From Peptoniphilaceae bacterium (lineage in GTDB: Bacteria > Bacillota > Clostridia > Tissierellales > Peptoniphilaceae), in assembly GCA_902363535.1 (NCBI GenBank), contig CABJAE010000005.1, positions 62,001 to 126,000 on the forward strand: a stretch of 64,000 bases of DNA. Reading direction: 5' to 3'. Under the pieces are notes generated by a model, which was not told where the DNA came from, did no database searches, and saw nothing but the letters and a program-made list of their open reading frames with translations. A program made the translations under genes and the position numbers. Positions within the stretch are counted from its first letter, which is position 1, and each line of letters starts with the position of its first letter. Shown here in pieces: positions 25,143-32,336 of the stretch.

Positions 25143-25727
25143 ATGAACAATCAATGGAAGTCGCTGGCGGACATTCGGCCGAAGGTGATTGCGCTGCTTA
25201 AGCATTATGGACCCACCGAGGTTGTGGCCGATGTAGTCGGCATTGGAGATGAAACGGTGCAGCTCATTTACTCGCGGAAAAGGGAGTATGTGATCGGTCC
25301 GGTGGCAGAAAAGATTGAAGCCGCATTTGATGCTTTGCCTAAGCAGCGCCACCGGCAGCGTATCGTGGCAGGGCGTAGTCAACGGAAGTCCATCACGGCA
25401 AGGTGCAGTGAAGACATAAGGCCTCTAATTGCAGGTGAAGGCACCGAAATGTATTGGGATGCGCCGAAGCCGCAAAATATCGGCGGAACGCTTCGGGCGT
25501 TGGAAATAGGAAAGTGGTATTCCGTGACCTACGACAAAATGAATGGAACTAGACATAATAAGAACTTCGTTGCCGGGAAGGTCATCGGCGAGTACGCCCA
25601 TTACTATTTGTTTGAGACCGAGCATAGGTTGAAGTCTTCGGTGCTGAAGAATGATTTGTGCCGCGAGACGACGCGCGTAAATGAAAAAATCTCGCCGGAC
25701 AGGTGTCCAAGCGAGATCGATCGTTAA
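25143..25727 (+). CDS. Phage early protein, unknown
   Basis: A 194-aa protein. The first 60 residues ('VIALLKHYGPTEVVADVVGIGDETVQLIYS') look like a helix-turn-helix. The C-terminal half ('GKWYSVTYDKM', 'GKVIGEYAHYYLFETE', 'LKSSVLKNDL') is a small beta-rich unit seen in other phage early proteins by pattern. SD 'taggagg' is good. No function assigned. Confidence 0.65.
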   Translation: MNNQWKSLADIRPKVIALLKHYGPTEVVADVVGIGDETVQLIYSRKREYVIGPVAEKIEAAFDALPKQRHRQRIVAGRSQRKSITARCSEDIRPLIAGEGTEMYWDAPKPQNIGGTLRALEIGKWYSVTYDKMNGTRHNKNFVAGKVIGEYAHYYLFETEHRLKSSVLKNDLCRETTRVNEKISPDRCPSEIDR

Positions 25728-25758
25728 CCACCATTAGTATAACACAAAGGAGATCAAA

Positions 25759-25941
25759 ATGTATTACGAACACGTGGAACCCACCACAACCGGTGAAAGG
25801 TTGGAAGGGAAATTGGCGGAGTTAAACCGTTGCGATATCGATATCCGCATCGGTGAAGCAGCCAAGGAGAAGAAGCCCCGGCTTTTAGCCGAGATTCAGG
25901 AGTTGTGCCGGCAGTTAATGAATGAGGAGGGCGAGAAATGA
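25759..25941 (+). CDS. Small helical phage protein, unknown
   Basis: A 60-aa, highly charged, mostly helical protein ('GERLEGKLAELNRC', 'KKPRLLAEIQELCRQLMN'). SD 'aaaggagatc' precedes ATG 25759; its end overlaps the Gp157 start as ATGA, which supports real translation. Confidence 0.6.
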   Translation: MYYEHVEPTTTGERLEGKLAELNRCDIDIRIGEAAKEKKPRLLAEIQELCRQLMNEEGEK

Positions 25942-26405
25942 AGTTGTATGACATTGCCGAGATTTACGAGAATCTCGAGAACATCGACGACGATGTGGCC
26001 GTTTCGGCGGCCATGGATTCCGTGGATGCAGCCCTGGAAGAAAAGTTGGAATCGACGGCGAAGGTGATTCGCAATCTGGAAGCGGAGGCGGAGGCGCTGG
26101 AAGCGGAGGAAAAGCGGCTCAAGGCGCGGAAGATGGCAGTGAAGAACCGCATCGCGGATATTAAGGGCTATGTGCAACAGAATCTGGAAGCCATGGGCAA
26201 GGACAAGGTCACTTCGGGGATCTTTAAGTGGAGCATCCAGGCCAATGCGCCGAGTGTGAACATTCTCGATGAAGATCTTATTCCCGATGCTTACTGGAAG
26301 ATCGAACGAAAGCCCATGAAGACGGAGATCAAGAAGGCTATTGAGGCCGGAGAGCTGACGGAAGGCGCAGAACTCGTGCGAACGAAGTCGCTGCGGTTGA
26401 GATAG
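25938..26405 (+). CDS. Siphovirus Gp157-family protein
   Basis: A 155-aa protein with a long coiled coil (about 25-85, 'EALEAEEKRLKARKMAVK') and a C-terminal segment 'GIFKWSIQANAPSVNILDED', then 'PDAYWKIERKPMKTEIKKAI', characteristic of the Gp157 family of siphoviruses. The family is linked to phage resistance in streptococci, but the mechanism is unclear. Start overlaps the upstream gene (ATGA). Confidence 0.85.
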   Translation: MKLYDIAEIYENLENIDDDVAVSAAMDSVDAALEEKLESTAKVIRNLEAEAEALEAEEKRLKARKMAVKNRIADIKGYVQQNLEAMGKDKVTSGIFKWSIQANAPSVNILDEDLIPDAYWKIERKPMKTEIKKAIEAGELTEGAELVRTKSLRLR

Positions 26406-26414
26406 GAGGCGAAG

Positions 26415-26771
26415 ATGGATCGCTATCTCGACCGGGAAGCGACGGAGGCGTTCATTGCGGCGCATTTCCGGACGAAAAAAGATTTTGTTTGTGCATGGGG
26501 CGTCAGTTATTCTCATTTCCTCAAAATGATGGAAGGGCGGGGCATCTGTGGCGCTAAGTCACTTGAAAAGCTATCGACCATCGCTGATCGTTACGGCGAG
26601 GATTTAGAACTGTTCCTGGAGCCGATTCCGATCCTTATGAAGGATATGGAGGTACGAGAAATCATCGTAAAGGACGCAAACGGCCTTTTGATCGCATCAA
26701 TCGATTCGAATGGCAATGTTTGTTGTGAAGGTTATGTAGTTGAGTACATCCTAAAAGATGAACTAGTCTAA
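26415..26771 (+). CDS. Phage early protein with HTH-like N-terminus
   Basis: A 118-aa protein. Residues 8-60 ('TEAFIAAHFRTKKDFVCAWG', then 'KSLEKLSTIADRYGEDLE') resemble an XRE-type HTH. The C-terminal 40 residues ('IIVKDANGLLIASIDSNGNV') form a small beta unit. SD 'aggagg' is good. It overlaps tail to tail with the minus gene at 26763. Confidence 0.6.
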   Translation: MDRYLDREATEAFIAAHFRTKKDFVCAWGVSYSHFLKMMEGRGICGAKSLEKLSTIADRYGEDLELFLEPIPILMKDMEVREIIVKDANGLLIASIDSNGNVCCEGYVVEYILKDELV

Positions 26772-26969
26772 GTTATTTTTTGAGGATTTATCAGGGTTCG
26801 ATACCGGCGTTTTGATGCCGTTAATCGTTCTGACATGGTACCCGGGATAGTTACCGGCATTTATGGATGTTACAAATTGTTTTCGTGTCATGTATCGGCC
26901 GGTGGTCGTGTCTTTAAAATGTGTGTTTCTGCCTGTTTTAGATTCACGCGTCACTTTGATTCGTCCCAA
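26763..26969 (-). CDS. Small conserved protein (DUF3892-like)
   Basis: A 68-aa basic protein on the strand opposite to the early operon: 'ITVTRES'-type start ('IKVTRESKTGRNTHFKD'), 'TGRYMTRKQFV', and the closing 'PVSNPDKSSKNNLD', a pattern like DUF3892 proteins. TTG start at 26969 with 'aaaggagaaa' 8 nt upstream. Its own regulatory region (26970-27110) has palindromes shared with the next gene, suggesting a small independently controlled insert. Confidence 0.65.
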   Translation of the reverse strand: MGRIKVTRESKTGRNTHFKDTTTGRYMTRKQFVTSINAGNYPGYHVRTINGIKTPVSNPDKSSKNNLD

Positions 26970-27025
26970 TAAAGTTTCTCCTTTCTTCTTCGATGAGTAA
27001 ACAGGAGGATGTACTCTTAAATAGT

Positions 27026-27091
27026 TTACTACAAATTACTACAAAAGCAACTATATATAGTAGTTATGGAAAAATACTCACTATATGTAGT
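27026..27091. repeat. Palindrome and direct-repeat cluster in a divergent control region
   Basis: Tandem TTACTACAAA at 27026-27035 and 27036-27045, then the perfect palindrome ACTATATATAGT (27050-27061) and the near-palindrome ACTATATGTAGT (27080-27091), exactly 30 bp apart. All share the half-site ACTAC/GTAGT. They lie between the minus gene at 26969 and the plus gene at 27111, so they probably bind a regulator of both. Confidence 0.6.
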
Positions 27092-27110
27092 ACCAAATAG
27101 GAGGTCTTCT

Positions 27111-27305
27111 ATGGATTTAAAATTGGATCGCAAGATTAAAATCGCCGCTTTACAGACGTTCTTTGAGGAGGATGCGAATTTAAGCAAGCTTTTCACGCAT
27201 CGTTTGGCGGCCTATGTCTACGACAATTGGGAGCTGTTGGATCGGGTTATCGCCGGGAAGGTGGAAAATTTAAGTGAGGAGGTTCGCTATGTCGAATGTG
27301 AATGA
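27111..27305 (+). CDS. Small phage protein, unknown
   Basis: A 64-aa helical protein ('LDRKIKIAALQTFFEEDANL'). ATG 27111 has AGGAGG 6 nt upstream (27099-27104); the in-frame ATG 27066 lies inside the palindrome cluster and is unlikely. Its 3' end overlaps the next gene by 17 nt, implying coupled translation. Confidence 0.6.
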   Translation: MDLKLDRKIKIAALQTFFEEDANLSKLFTHRLAAYVYDNWELLDRVIAGKVENLSEEVRYVECE

Positions 27306-28005
27306 AGTACAAGTGCAAGAAGTAAACGTCCTGTCTTTGATCGAATCGACGAATTTGCAGTCGATTCAAGGAAGTATTCAAAAGATTAAGCAGTTTCAGA
27401 CGTTGGTGCAAAGTCAATTTACACAAAATCACGACTTCGGCGTGATCCCCGGCACGGGGAAGCCGACGCTTTTAAAGCCCGGCGCGGAAAAGCTGATTAT
27501 GCTCTTGGGACTGACCAGTGAATTTGAAATTCTGGATTCAACACGGGATTTCGATACGGGCTTCTTCCAGTACCAGGTAGCATGCCGGCTGAAGAAGAAC
27601 GGCGAGGTCATGACGGAAGGCTTCGGCAGCTGCAATACCCGCGAACGAAAATACATTAAGCAGGATCCTTACACCATGGACAACACGGTGCTGAAGATGG
27701 CGAAGAAGCGGGCCATGGTGGATGCAGCATTATTGGTAGGCTCTCTAAGCGATGTCTTTACCCAAGACATTGAGGACATGGACTTAGCCGGCAATCAGGC
27801 TTCGGCCTATCAACGGACCTACACGGATCGCGACGGCACGATTTCCCAAGCGCAGGCGAAGCGACTCTATGCCATTGCCAAGGGTGATGCTGAGTTGTGC
27901 AAGTCGGTAATGAGTAAGTACGGCTACGGCCACAGTGACGAGATTAAGAAGACGGACTACGAAAAGATTTGTCAGGAAGTCGAGGCAGAAGCAGCCAATA
28001 AATAA
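27289..28005 (+). CDS. Conserved phage recombination-type protein, candidate annealing factor
   Basis: A 238-aa protein with the conserved core 'FGVIPGTGKPTLLKPGAEKL', 'QYQVACRLKKNGEVMTEGFG', 'SCNTRERKY' and 'TVLKMAKKRAMVDAALL', and a C-terminal helical unit 'ISQAQAKRLYAIAKGDAE'. This arrangement recurs in temperate phages where a RecT/ERF/Sak gene would sit, ahead of replication genes and SSB. The C-terminal unit resembles that of some ERF/Rad52-like proteins. The annealing role is inference. SD 'gaggagg' selects ATG 27289. Confidence 0.6.
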   Translation: MSNVNEVQVQEVNVLSLIESTNLQSIQGSIQKIKQFQTLVQSQFTQNHDFGVIPGTGKPTLLKPGAEKLIMLLGLTSEFEILDSTRDFDTGFFQYQVACRLKKNGEVMTEGFGSCNTRERKYIKQDPYTMDNTVLKMAKKRAMVDAALLVGSLSDVFTQDIEDMDLAGNQASAYQRTYTDRDGTISQAQAKRLYAIAKGDAELCKSVMSKYGYGHSDEIKKTDYEKICQEVEAEAANK

Positions 28006-28096
28006 TCGGTGAGGGGCATGTGCCCCTTACCATGCCTTTTGTACGCATATCTAGCGCCGATTCGGTTCTTGGTATGCCTACAGTGATGGAGGTAGT

Positions 28097-28891
28097 ATGG
28101 CAACAACACAATATTTCCCGCATTATTCCAATGCCAGGAACGACGAAAAGATCCTCGCATTGCGCATGAAGTATGGGATGGAGGGCTACGGCGTTTTCTT
28201 TGCTATCCTCGAGCGACTCCTAGATAGTACAGACTACATGCTTTCCACAAATTATAATTTAATTGCTTTTGACTTCCGGGTGAGTAATGAGTTTATAAAA
28301 TCGATCGTCGAAGATTTCGGTTTGTTTGAGTTTACGGAAGATCACGAATCTTTTTATTCGGTTCGCTTTTTGGAACACATGGAATATAAGGATGACGTCT
28401 CTAAAAAGCGCGCTGAAGCCGGCAGAAAAGGCGGGCTTAGCAAGGCGAAGAAGCAAGAGTCTAGCAATTGCTTAGCAAATGCTAAGCAAAGCTCTAGCAT
28501 TAAACGAAACGAAACAAAACAAAACGAAACGAGACGAGACGAAACGAAACCAAACCCCGCGGCGGTTTCTTTTTTCGAGGCCGCGTGGCAGGCTTATCCC
28601 AACAAAAAAGGCAAGAGTGCCGTAACGAAAAAGGCCAAGGCGGCGATTCAGGACCTCGGGAAAGAGACTATTTTGCGTGCAGTAGAGAACTACAAGCAAG
28701 ATGTGATGAATCAACGCGCCAATGGGTTTACGTCTCTGGCGTTTATGAACGGGTCGACGTTTTTTAACGGGCGTTATGAAGATTTTTTAGATGCGAGCAG
28801 CATCACGCCGTTGAATGGATCTCGCCCGGCATCGGGGACGGAGCGCACAAGGCAGGTACTGGAGGAGATGATGCAGGATGAATGCGAATAA
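28097..28891 (+). CDS. Phage replisome organiser / DUF4373 (Lin1244/Lin1753) initiator
   Basis: A 264-aa protein. The N-terminal DUF4373 domain (about 5-110: 'YFPHYSNARNDEKILALRMK', 'YGMEGYGVFFAILERL', 'KRAEAGRKGG') is the winged-helix DNA-binding module of phage initiators. A polar linker encoded by a pentamer repeat (28502-28556) joins it to a C-terminal domain ('AWQAYPNKKGK', 'MNGSTFFNGRYEDFL') of the DnaD-like helicase-recruiting type. The linker DNA looks like the origin, as in lambda O. SD 'ggaggt' precedes ATG 28097. Confidence 0.85.
   Translation: MATTQYFPHYSNARNDEKILALRMKYGMEGYGVFFAILERLLDSTDYMLSTNYNLIAFDFRVSNEFIKSIVEDFGLFEFTEDHESFYSVRFLEHMEYKDDVSKKRAEAGRKGGLSKAKKQESSNCLANAKQSSSIKRNETKQNETRRDETKPNPAAVSFFEAAWQAYPNKKGKSAVTKKAKAAIQDLGKETILRAVENYKQDVMNQRANGFTSLAFMNGSTFFNGRYEDFLDASSITPLNGSRPASGTERTRQVLEEMMQDECE
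28461..28556. other. Candidate prophage replication origin inside the initiator gene
   Basis: Perfect 9-bp inverted repeat TTGCTTAGC-aaat-GCTAAGCAA (28468-28489), flanked by two CTAGCA (28462-28467 and 28494-28499), followed at once by eleven 5-bp units of the AAACG/AAACA/AGACG/AAACC type in exact register (28502-28556). Iterons within an initiator gene are the lambda-type origin layout. Confidence 0.55.
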
Positions 28892-29447
28892 AATACCGCA
28901 GGCTTATGCGAATTTGTTTATGGGCATCAAAGAGAGCTACCCGAAGTCCGGCCTTTTTGAAAATCGATTGGCCATTGAATTCTGGTTCAAGATGCTTGGA
29001 GACATTCCCATTGATGCCCTCACAAAGGCTGTGGCGAAGCACATCGCGACGAACAAATTTCCGCCGACCATTGCGGAAATTCGGGAACTCGCCACTGAAG
29101 AGGATGTGATGATTCGTGATTTTTCGTACGGCTATGGGCTGGTGCAGCGGGCAATATCACGTTTTGGAGGCTACCGGGAAGCGGAGGCCATCGCTTGGAT
29201 TGAAGAGCGAGACCCGATTGCAGGGAAGGTGATTCGCCGCTTGGGCTTCCAAAGCTTTTGCTTGAGTGAAGATCCGAAGGCAGACCGAGCGAATTTTCGC
29301 ATGGCCTATCAGAACACGAGCGCCATTGAACGCAGGGAAGCGCAATTGCCTGAGAATCTGCGAGGTCATGGGAGGGAACTGGAAAGTAAAAAAATGAAAA
29401 TCGAAAATATGCTCGAGGAAGTGGCAAAACAAAGTCCATGGAGGTAG
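28878..29447 (+). CDS. Helicase-loader-like phage replication protein (G39P type)
   Basis: A 189-aa protein overlapping the initiator end. The N-terminal half ('AYANLFMGIKESYPKSGLFE', 'FWFKMLGDIPIDALTKAV', 'NKFPPTIAEIREL') matches the pattern of G39P-type loader/inhibitor proteins that hand the replicative helicase to the initiator. No phage helicase gene is recognised here, so it probably loads host DnaB (inference). SD 'ggaggagatgatgcagg' region precedes ATG 28878. Confidence 0.7.
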   Translation: MNANKIPQAYANLFMGIKESYPKSGLFENRLAIEFWFKMLGDIPIDALTKAVAKHIATNKFPPTIAEIRELATEEDVMIRDFSYGYGLVQRAISRFGGYREAEAIAWIEERDPIAGKVIRRLGFQSFCLSEDPKADRANFRMAYQNTSAIERREAQLPENLRGHGRELESKKMKIENMLEEVAKQSPWR

Positions 29448-29449
29448 GG

Positions 29450-29593
29450 ATGATTCAGGTACTGATGGTCCCTTACCGTAGCTTTAAGGAGCGAATGAGG
29501 CTCGTCGGCGAATTGCTCAAAGAGGGCTACCATGTGGAGGTGGAGGAAAATTATTTGTTTTGCATAAGGCATGTGGAAAGGAGCGTGTTTTGA
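29450..29593 (+). CDS. Short phage protein, 47 aa, unknown
   Basis: A 47-codon frame with SD 'ggaggtaggg' directly before ATG 29450: 'MIQVLMVPYRSFKERMRLVG' then 'KEGYHVEVEENYLFC'. Its stop (TGA 29591-29593) overlaps the TTG start of the next gene, which supports coupled translation. Confidence 0.55.
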   Translation: MIQVLMVPYRSFKERMRLVGELLKEGYHVEVEENYLFCIRHVERSVF

Positions 29594-29928
29594 GAGGCAA
29601 GGAAGGGAAGATTCAGAAGGAGATTGCCGATGCCATAAACGGCACAGGGCTGGGTCGCTGTTGGGTGGCGACCAGCGGGCTTTTAAAGAGTCCGGACGGG
29701 AAGCGCTTTGTGCGGGCGTTGCCGGAGGGTTTTCCGGATCTCTTCGGTTATAGAAAGGCGGACGGAAAGATGTTTTTCATCGAGGTGAAGACGGCATCGG
29801 GCGTGGTTTCTCAGTCGCAGATTGATTTTATGCGGTCGGAGGTATCGCCGAAGGTGCTTTATGGGATCGCCCGGAGCATTGACGATGCTTTCGGGATTCT
29901 CGGATATGAGCAGGGGAAACTGTTGTAG
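29590..29928 (+). CDS. VRR-NUC domain nuclease
   Basis: A 112-aa PD-(D/E)XK-type nuclease: 'EGKIQKEIADAI', 'LPEGFPDLFGY' (catalytic Asp) and 'MFFIEVKTASGVVSQSQIDF' (E-x-K). VRR-NUC proteins of this size are stand-alone structure-specific nucleases in phage replication/recombination sets. TTG 29590 has 'ggaaaggag' 6 nt upstream. Confidence 0.88.
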   Translation: MRGKEGKIQKEIADAINGTGLGRCWVATSGLLKSPDGKRFVRALPEGFPDLFGYRKADGKMFFIEVKTASGVVSQSQIDFMRSEVSPKVLYGIARSIDDAFGILGYEQGKLL

Positions 29929-29974
29929 TTAACGTTTGTTAATGTTTTTTTGAGGGTTTGAAGGAACGGAGAAG

Positions 29975-30430
29975 ATGATTTTAGATGCTTGTTGCGGGAG
30001 TCAGATGTTTTATTTTGACAAGAGCAGAGATGATGTTGTCACCATGGATATACGAAAAGAAAAGTTTGAAATCCATGGAAAGAAAGTAGATGTTAATCCG
30101 GATATAGTCGGTGATTTTCGAGACATGCCATTCGATGACGAAACTTTTCATCACGTGATATTTGATCCGCCACATTTGAAATCTCCAGGCAACTCTATCA
30201 TGCGAGCACAATATGGCGGACTAGATAAAAATACATGGCAAGATGACATAGCACAAGGTTTTTCTGAGTGTTGGCGGGTTTTAAAGCAAAACGGAACTCT
30301 AGTGTTTAAATGGTCTGATCATGATATTAGCGTAAATAACGTTTTAAAACTTTTTAACGAGACACCAATTTATGGTCATAGACGAGGAAAGACAGTATGG
30401 ACTGTTTTTGTTAAGCAGGGAGAAAGATGA
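29975..30430 (+). CDS. SAM-dependent methyltransferase-like protein
   Basis: A 151-aa class I methyltransferase fold: motif I 'ILDACCGSQMFYF', acidic loop 'VVTMDIRKE', motif IV 'VIFDPPHLK' and the ending 'KTVWTVFVKQG'. DPPH resembles the DPPY of N6-adenine/N4-cytosine enzymes, but there is no target-recognition domain and the SAM loop is unusual (CCGS). A DNA-modification role that protects phage DNA is possible but not shown. Different codon use from the genes before it suggests separate acquisition. Confidence 0.75.
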   Translation: MILDACCGSQMFYFDKSRDDVVTMDIRKEKFEIHGKKVDVNPDIVGDFRDMPFDDETFHHVIFDPPHLKSPGNSIMRAQYGGLDKNTWQDDIAQGFSECWRVLKQNGTLVFKWSDHDISVNNVLKLFNETPIYGHRRGKTVWTVFVKQGER

Positions 30431-30690
30431 AGGCAGAAAATCAAAGCAGAAAAAGGCGCGTCAAGTATAAGACATACCGCTTTAAGGGAGTTGTCGAAAT
30501 ATTTGTACAAAAAATGAACGTCGACGGAATAGAATTTGACGTAAACATCAATGCTTCGGCGTACAAAATCGCGCGAAGGCGACTTGATATGGTTGTTTTA
30601 GGCTACAGACCGGACCCGAGCAAAGAGCACTTTGTTTATTATTTTGATATTGACGGCGAGGAGGTAAGCGACGATGAACGAGTTGATTAA
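30427..30690 (+). CDS. Small phage protein, unknown
   Basis: An 87-aa protein, basic at the N-terminus ('KAENQSRKRRVKYKTYRFKG') and acidic at the end ('DIDGEEVSDDERVD'). ATGA overlap with the methyltransferase-like gene and a 17-nt overlap with the next gene support translation. No family recognised. Confidence 0.6.
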   Translation: MKAENQSRKRRVKYKTYRFKGVVEIFVQKMNVDGIEFDVNINASAYKIARRRLDMVVLGYRPDPSKEHFVYYFDIDGEEVSDDERVD

Positions 30691-30973
30691 GAAAGTGGAA
30701 GCGTGGGGCGAAGAAAAAGGGATTGTGGATCCGTCTAATGCCGACAAACAGTTCGCGAAATTCAAGGAAGATGTCATCTGGATTGAGGCGATGTTGGATG
30801 TTGAAGTAACGAATTACGCTTCATACGGAGATTACGTGCTCTGCGATAAGACAAAGGTGAAATTTGGCGATGCGTTGGTGACATTGGTTATTTTGGCCAA
30901 ACAATTGGGGATGGATTTGGAAGAGTGTTTATCTACTGCCTACAAAAAAATAAGGACAGCAAGGGCAAGATAA
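30674..30973 (+). pseudogene. MazG-like nucleotide pyrophosphohydrolase, degenerate and frameshifted
   Basis: The N-terminus 'MNELIKKVEAWGEEKGI' and the 'GDALVTLVILAKQLGMDLEE' helix, then 'CLSTAYKKI', match small phage MazG-like proteins. The metal-binding E-E-x-x-E motif is changed to 'KEDVIWIE' and the distal pair keeps only 'GD'. At the A7 run (30944-30950) the frame breaks: the family C-terminus ('KDSKGKIIDGVFIREEDL') is read in the -1 frame. Either one A was lost, or a programmed shift occurs. Probably no longer an active enzyme. Confidence 0.7.
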
Positions 30974-31023
30974 TTGACGGCGTTTTTATAAGAGAGGAGG
31001 ATTTGGAAGTACGTGGTGCGGTG

Positions 31024-31197
31024 ATGAAAGTTTTTGTGGTGATAGATGGAGAAGAGACTGGAAAGGAATCAATTGTCGGAGTTTTCGAATCATTAGAGAG
31101 GGCAAATGCTGCATTCGCTGATTATATACTAAGCACAAAAGTGGGCACAAAATATTCTTGTTGTGTGGATATTGCAGAATTTGAGGTGGAAAAATGA
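31024..31197 (+). CDS. Small phage protein, unknown
   Basis: A 57-aa product, 'MKVFVVIDGEETGKESIVGV...', of the short phage type with a 'VGVFESLERANAAFADYI' helix. It is in the same frame as the shifted MazG C-terminus, with no stop between them, so a fused product is possible. SD is weak. Confidence 0.45.
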   Translation: MKVFVVIDGEETGKESIVGVFESLERANAAFADYILSTKVGTKYSCCVDIAEFEVEK

Positions 31198-31459
31198 AAC
31201 TATTCAGCACAATACTAGCCGATTTTACAGAAGAAATTGGCAAGATGTGAAAGATGGAATCAAAGAGAGTATGATAAATCAGTTTGAAGAAATGTGGACG
31301 CAGTATTATGTATGGGATAGCGAACAGATCGAGGATATGTTAGCGAGCAAACTAGATGACTTTATTGCCGATCAATTTAGAGAACTCTTTAGTAGAAAAG
31401 ACATGAAGAAACTTTTTATGCAAGAAATGATGAAGCAGATTAGCGGCAGTGGGAAATAA
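31194..31459 (+). pseudogene. Small helical phage gene, probably frameshifted
   Basis: ATG 31194 overlaps the previous stop (ATGA) after SD 'gaggtgg' and encodes 'MKLFSTILADFTEEIGKM', then stops at TGA 31248. A second frame continues with 'VKDGIKESMINQFEEMW' and 'DFIADQFRELFSRKDMKKLF' to 31459. The join reads naturally as one gene broken by an indel near 31245. Alternatively a separate 62-aa protein starts at ATG 31271 after 'aaagagag'. Confidence 0.45.
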
Positions 31460-31561
31460 ATTGAGAATTTCGAAAGGAAACACGAACAATGAAAGAAAAA
31501 GAAGACATAAAAAGCACGAGAAACTGTTTATGGTGAGGAATAGATAAAAGGAGTGGGAATA

Positions 31562-31897
31562 GTGAGAGCGTGGATATTAAGTTCAGACGAAAGTCCAGAA
31601 CCTTATATTAGTCTTGTATGGGCTGAATCAAGAGGCAAAGCCAAGCAAATGGCAAATTGTTGGAGTCCTTATATGTATCAATGGGACCTAGAAGTAGAAA
31701 ACTTTACAAGCATAAATGCAATTAGAGCCAAGAGTTTAGATAACTGTGAGGATTTATCAGAAAAAGAGATTTGCTTGCGACTTATGAAAGACTACGAGTG
31801 TATTTTTTATGTAGATGATGAAATTTATAACGAAGATAACATTGAAGCGTTTGAAAAACTTTTTGAAGCGGAAAGGATAAAAAATGACAACGAATGA
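31562..31897 (+). CDS. Small phage protein, unknown
   Basis: A 111-aa acidic protein, GTG start 31562 with 'aaaaggag' 8 nt upstream. The segment 'ISLVWAESRGKAKQMANCW' resembles a recurrent short phage protein. The 3' end overlaps the next gene by 14 nt. Function unknown. Confidence 0.6.
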   Translation: MRAWILSSDESPEPYISLVWAESRGKAKQMANCWSPYMYQWDLEVENFTSINAIRAKSLDNCEDLSEKEICLRLMKDYECIFYVDDEIYNEDNIEAFEKLFEAERIKNDNE

Positions 31898-32336
31898 ACT
31901 TATAAAACTAATAGAAGAACTTGGACTTACGCCGGACTTTGATCATGTTTTATACTGCGATGGAGAGGAACGCGATGTGTTATCGGTTTTTAACAGGGAG
32001 GGCACGGTGGCAAATGTATACGTTAATATGGTCGGCTTATGGTATTGCCACGAATCGTATTTTGATAAGTTGGAGCCACATAAGCGCCACAAACTTTTAG
32101 ATGCAATTATAGAGTATTCTTATACGCCTGTTATTGATCGCGAGGAGGAAAAACGATATATTTTCCCGCTTCCGGGGTTAATTACCACAGACGGGGAGCA
32201 GCAGTATTTGACGCAAAAAGGGGGACATTGGTTTGCGTGCCGGCGAAAGAAGGATTTGCGGCAGACATGGAAAGAGAAGCATATCAAGTACGTGCCAGAG
32301 GTGTACCGTGATTTTAAGGTGGAGTTGAAAAAATGA
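31884..32336 (+). CDS. Phage protein of the pre-SSB region, unknown
   Basis: A 150-aa protein: N-terminal alpha/beta part ('NELIKLIEELGLTPDFDH', 'VANVYVNMVGLWYC'), then 'KRHKLLDAIIEYSYTPV' and a basic C-terminal third ('GGHWFACRRKKDLRQTWKEK'). It overlaps its neighbours at both ends (14 nt, and ATGA with ssb). No recognised function. Confidence 0.65.
   Translation: MTTNELIKLIEELGLTPDFDHVLYCDGEERDVLSVFNREGTVANVYVNMVGLWYCHESYFDKLEPHKRHKLLDAIIEYSYTPVIDREEEKRYIFPLPGLITTDGEQQYLTQKGGHWFACRRKKDLRQTWKEKHIKYVPEVYRDFKVELKK

Noticed and set aside
28006..28096. GGGGCA-tg-TGCCCC palindrome as a terminator
   Set aside because: No T-run follows, the loop is too tight for a standard hairpin, and the early operon continues past it.
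31490..31537. 15-codon frame with 'aaagga' upstream in the gap before 31562
   Set aside because: Too short, SD poorly spaced, no sign of conservation.
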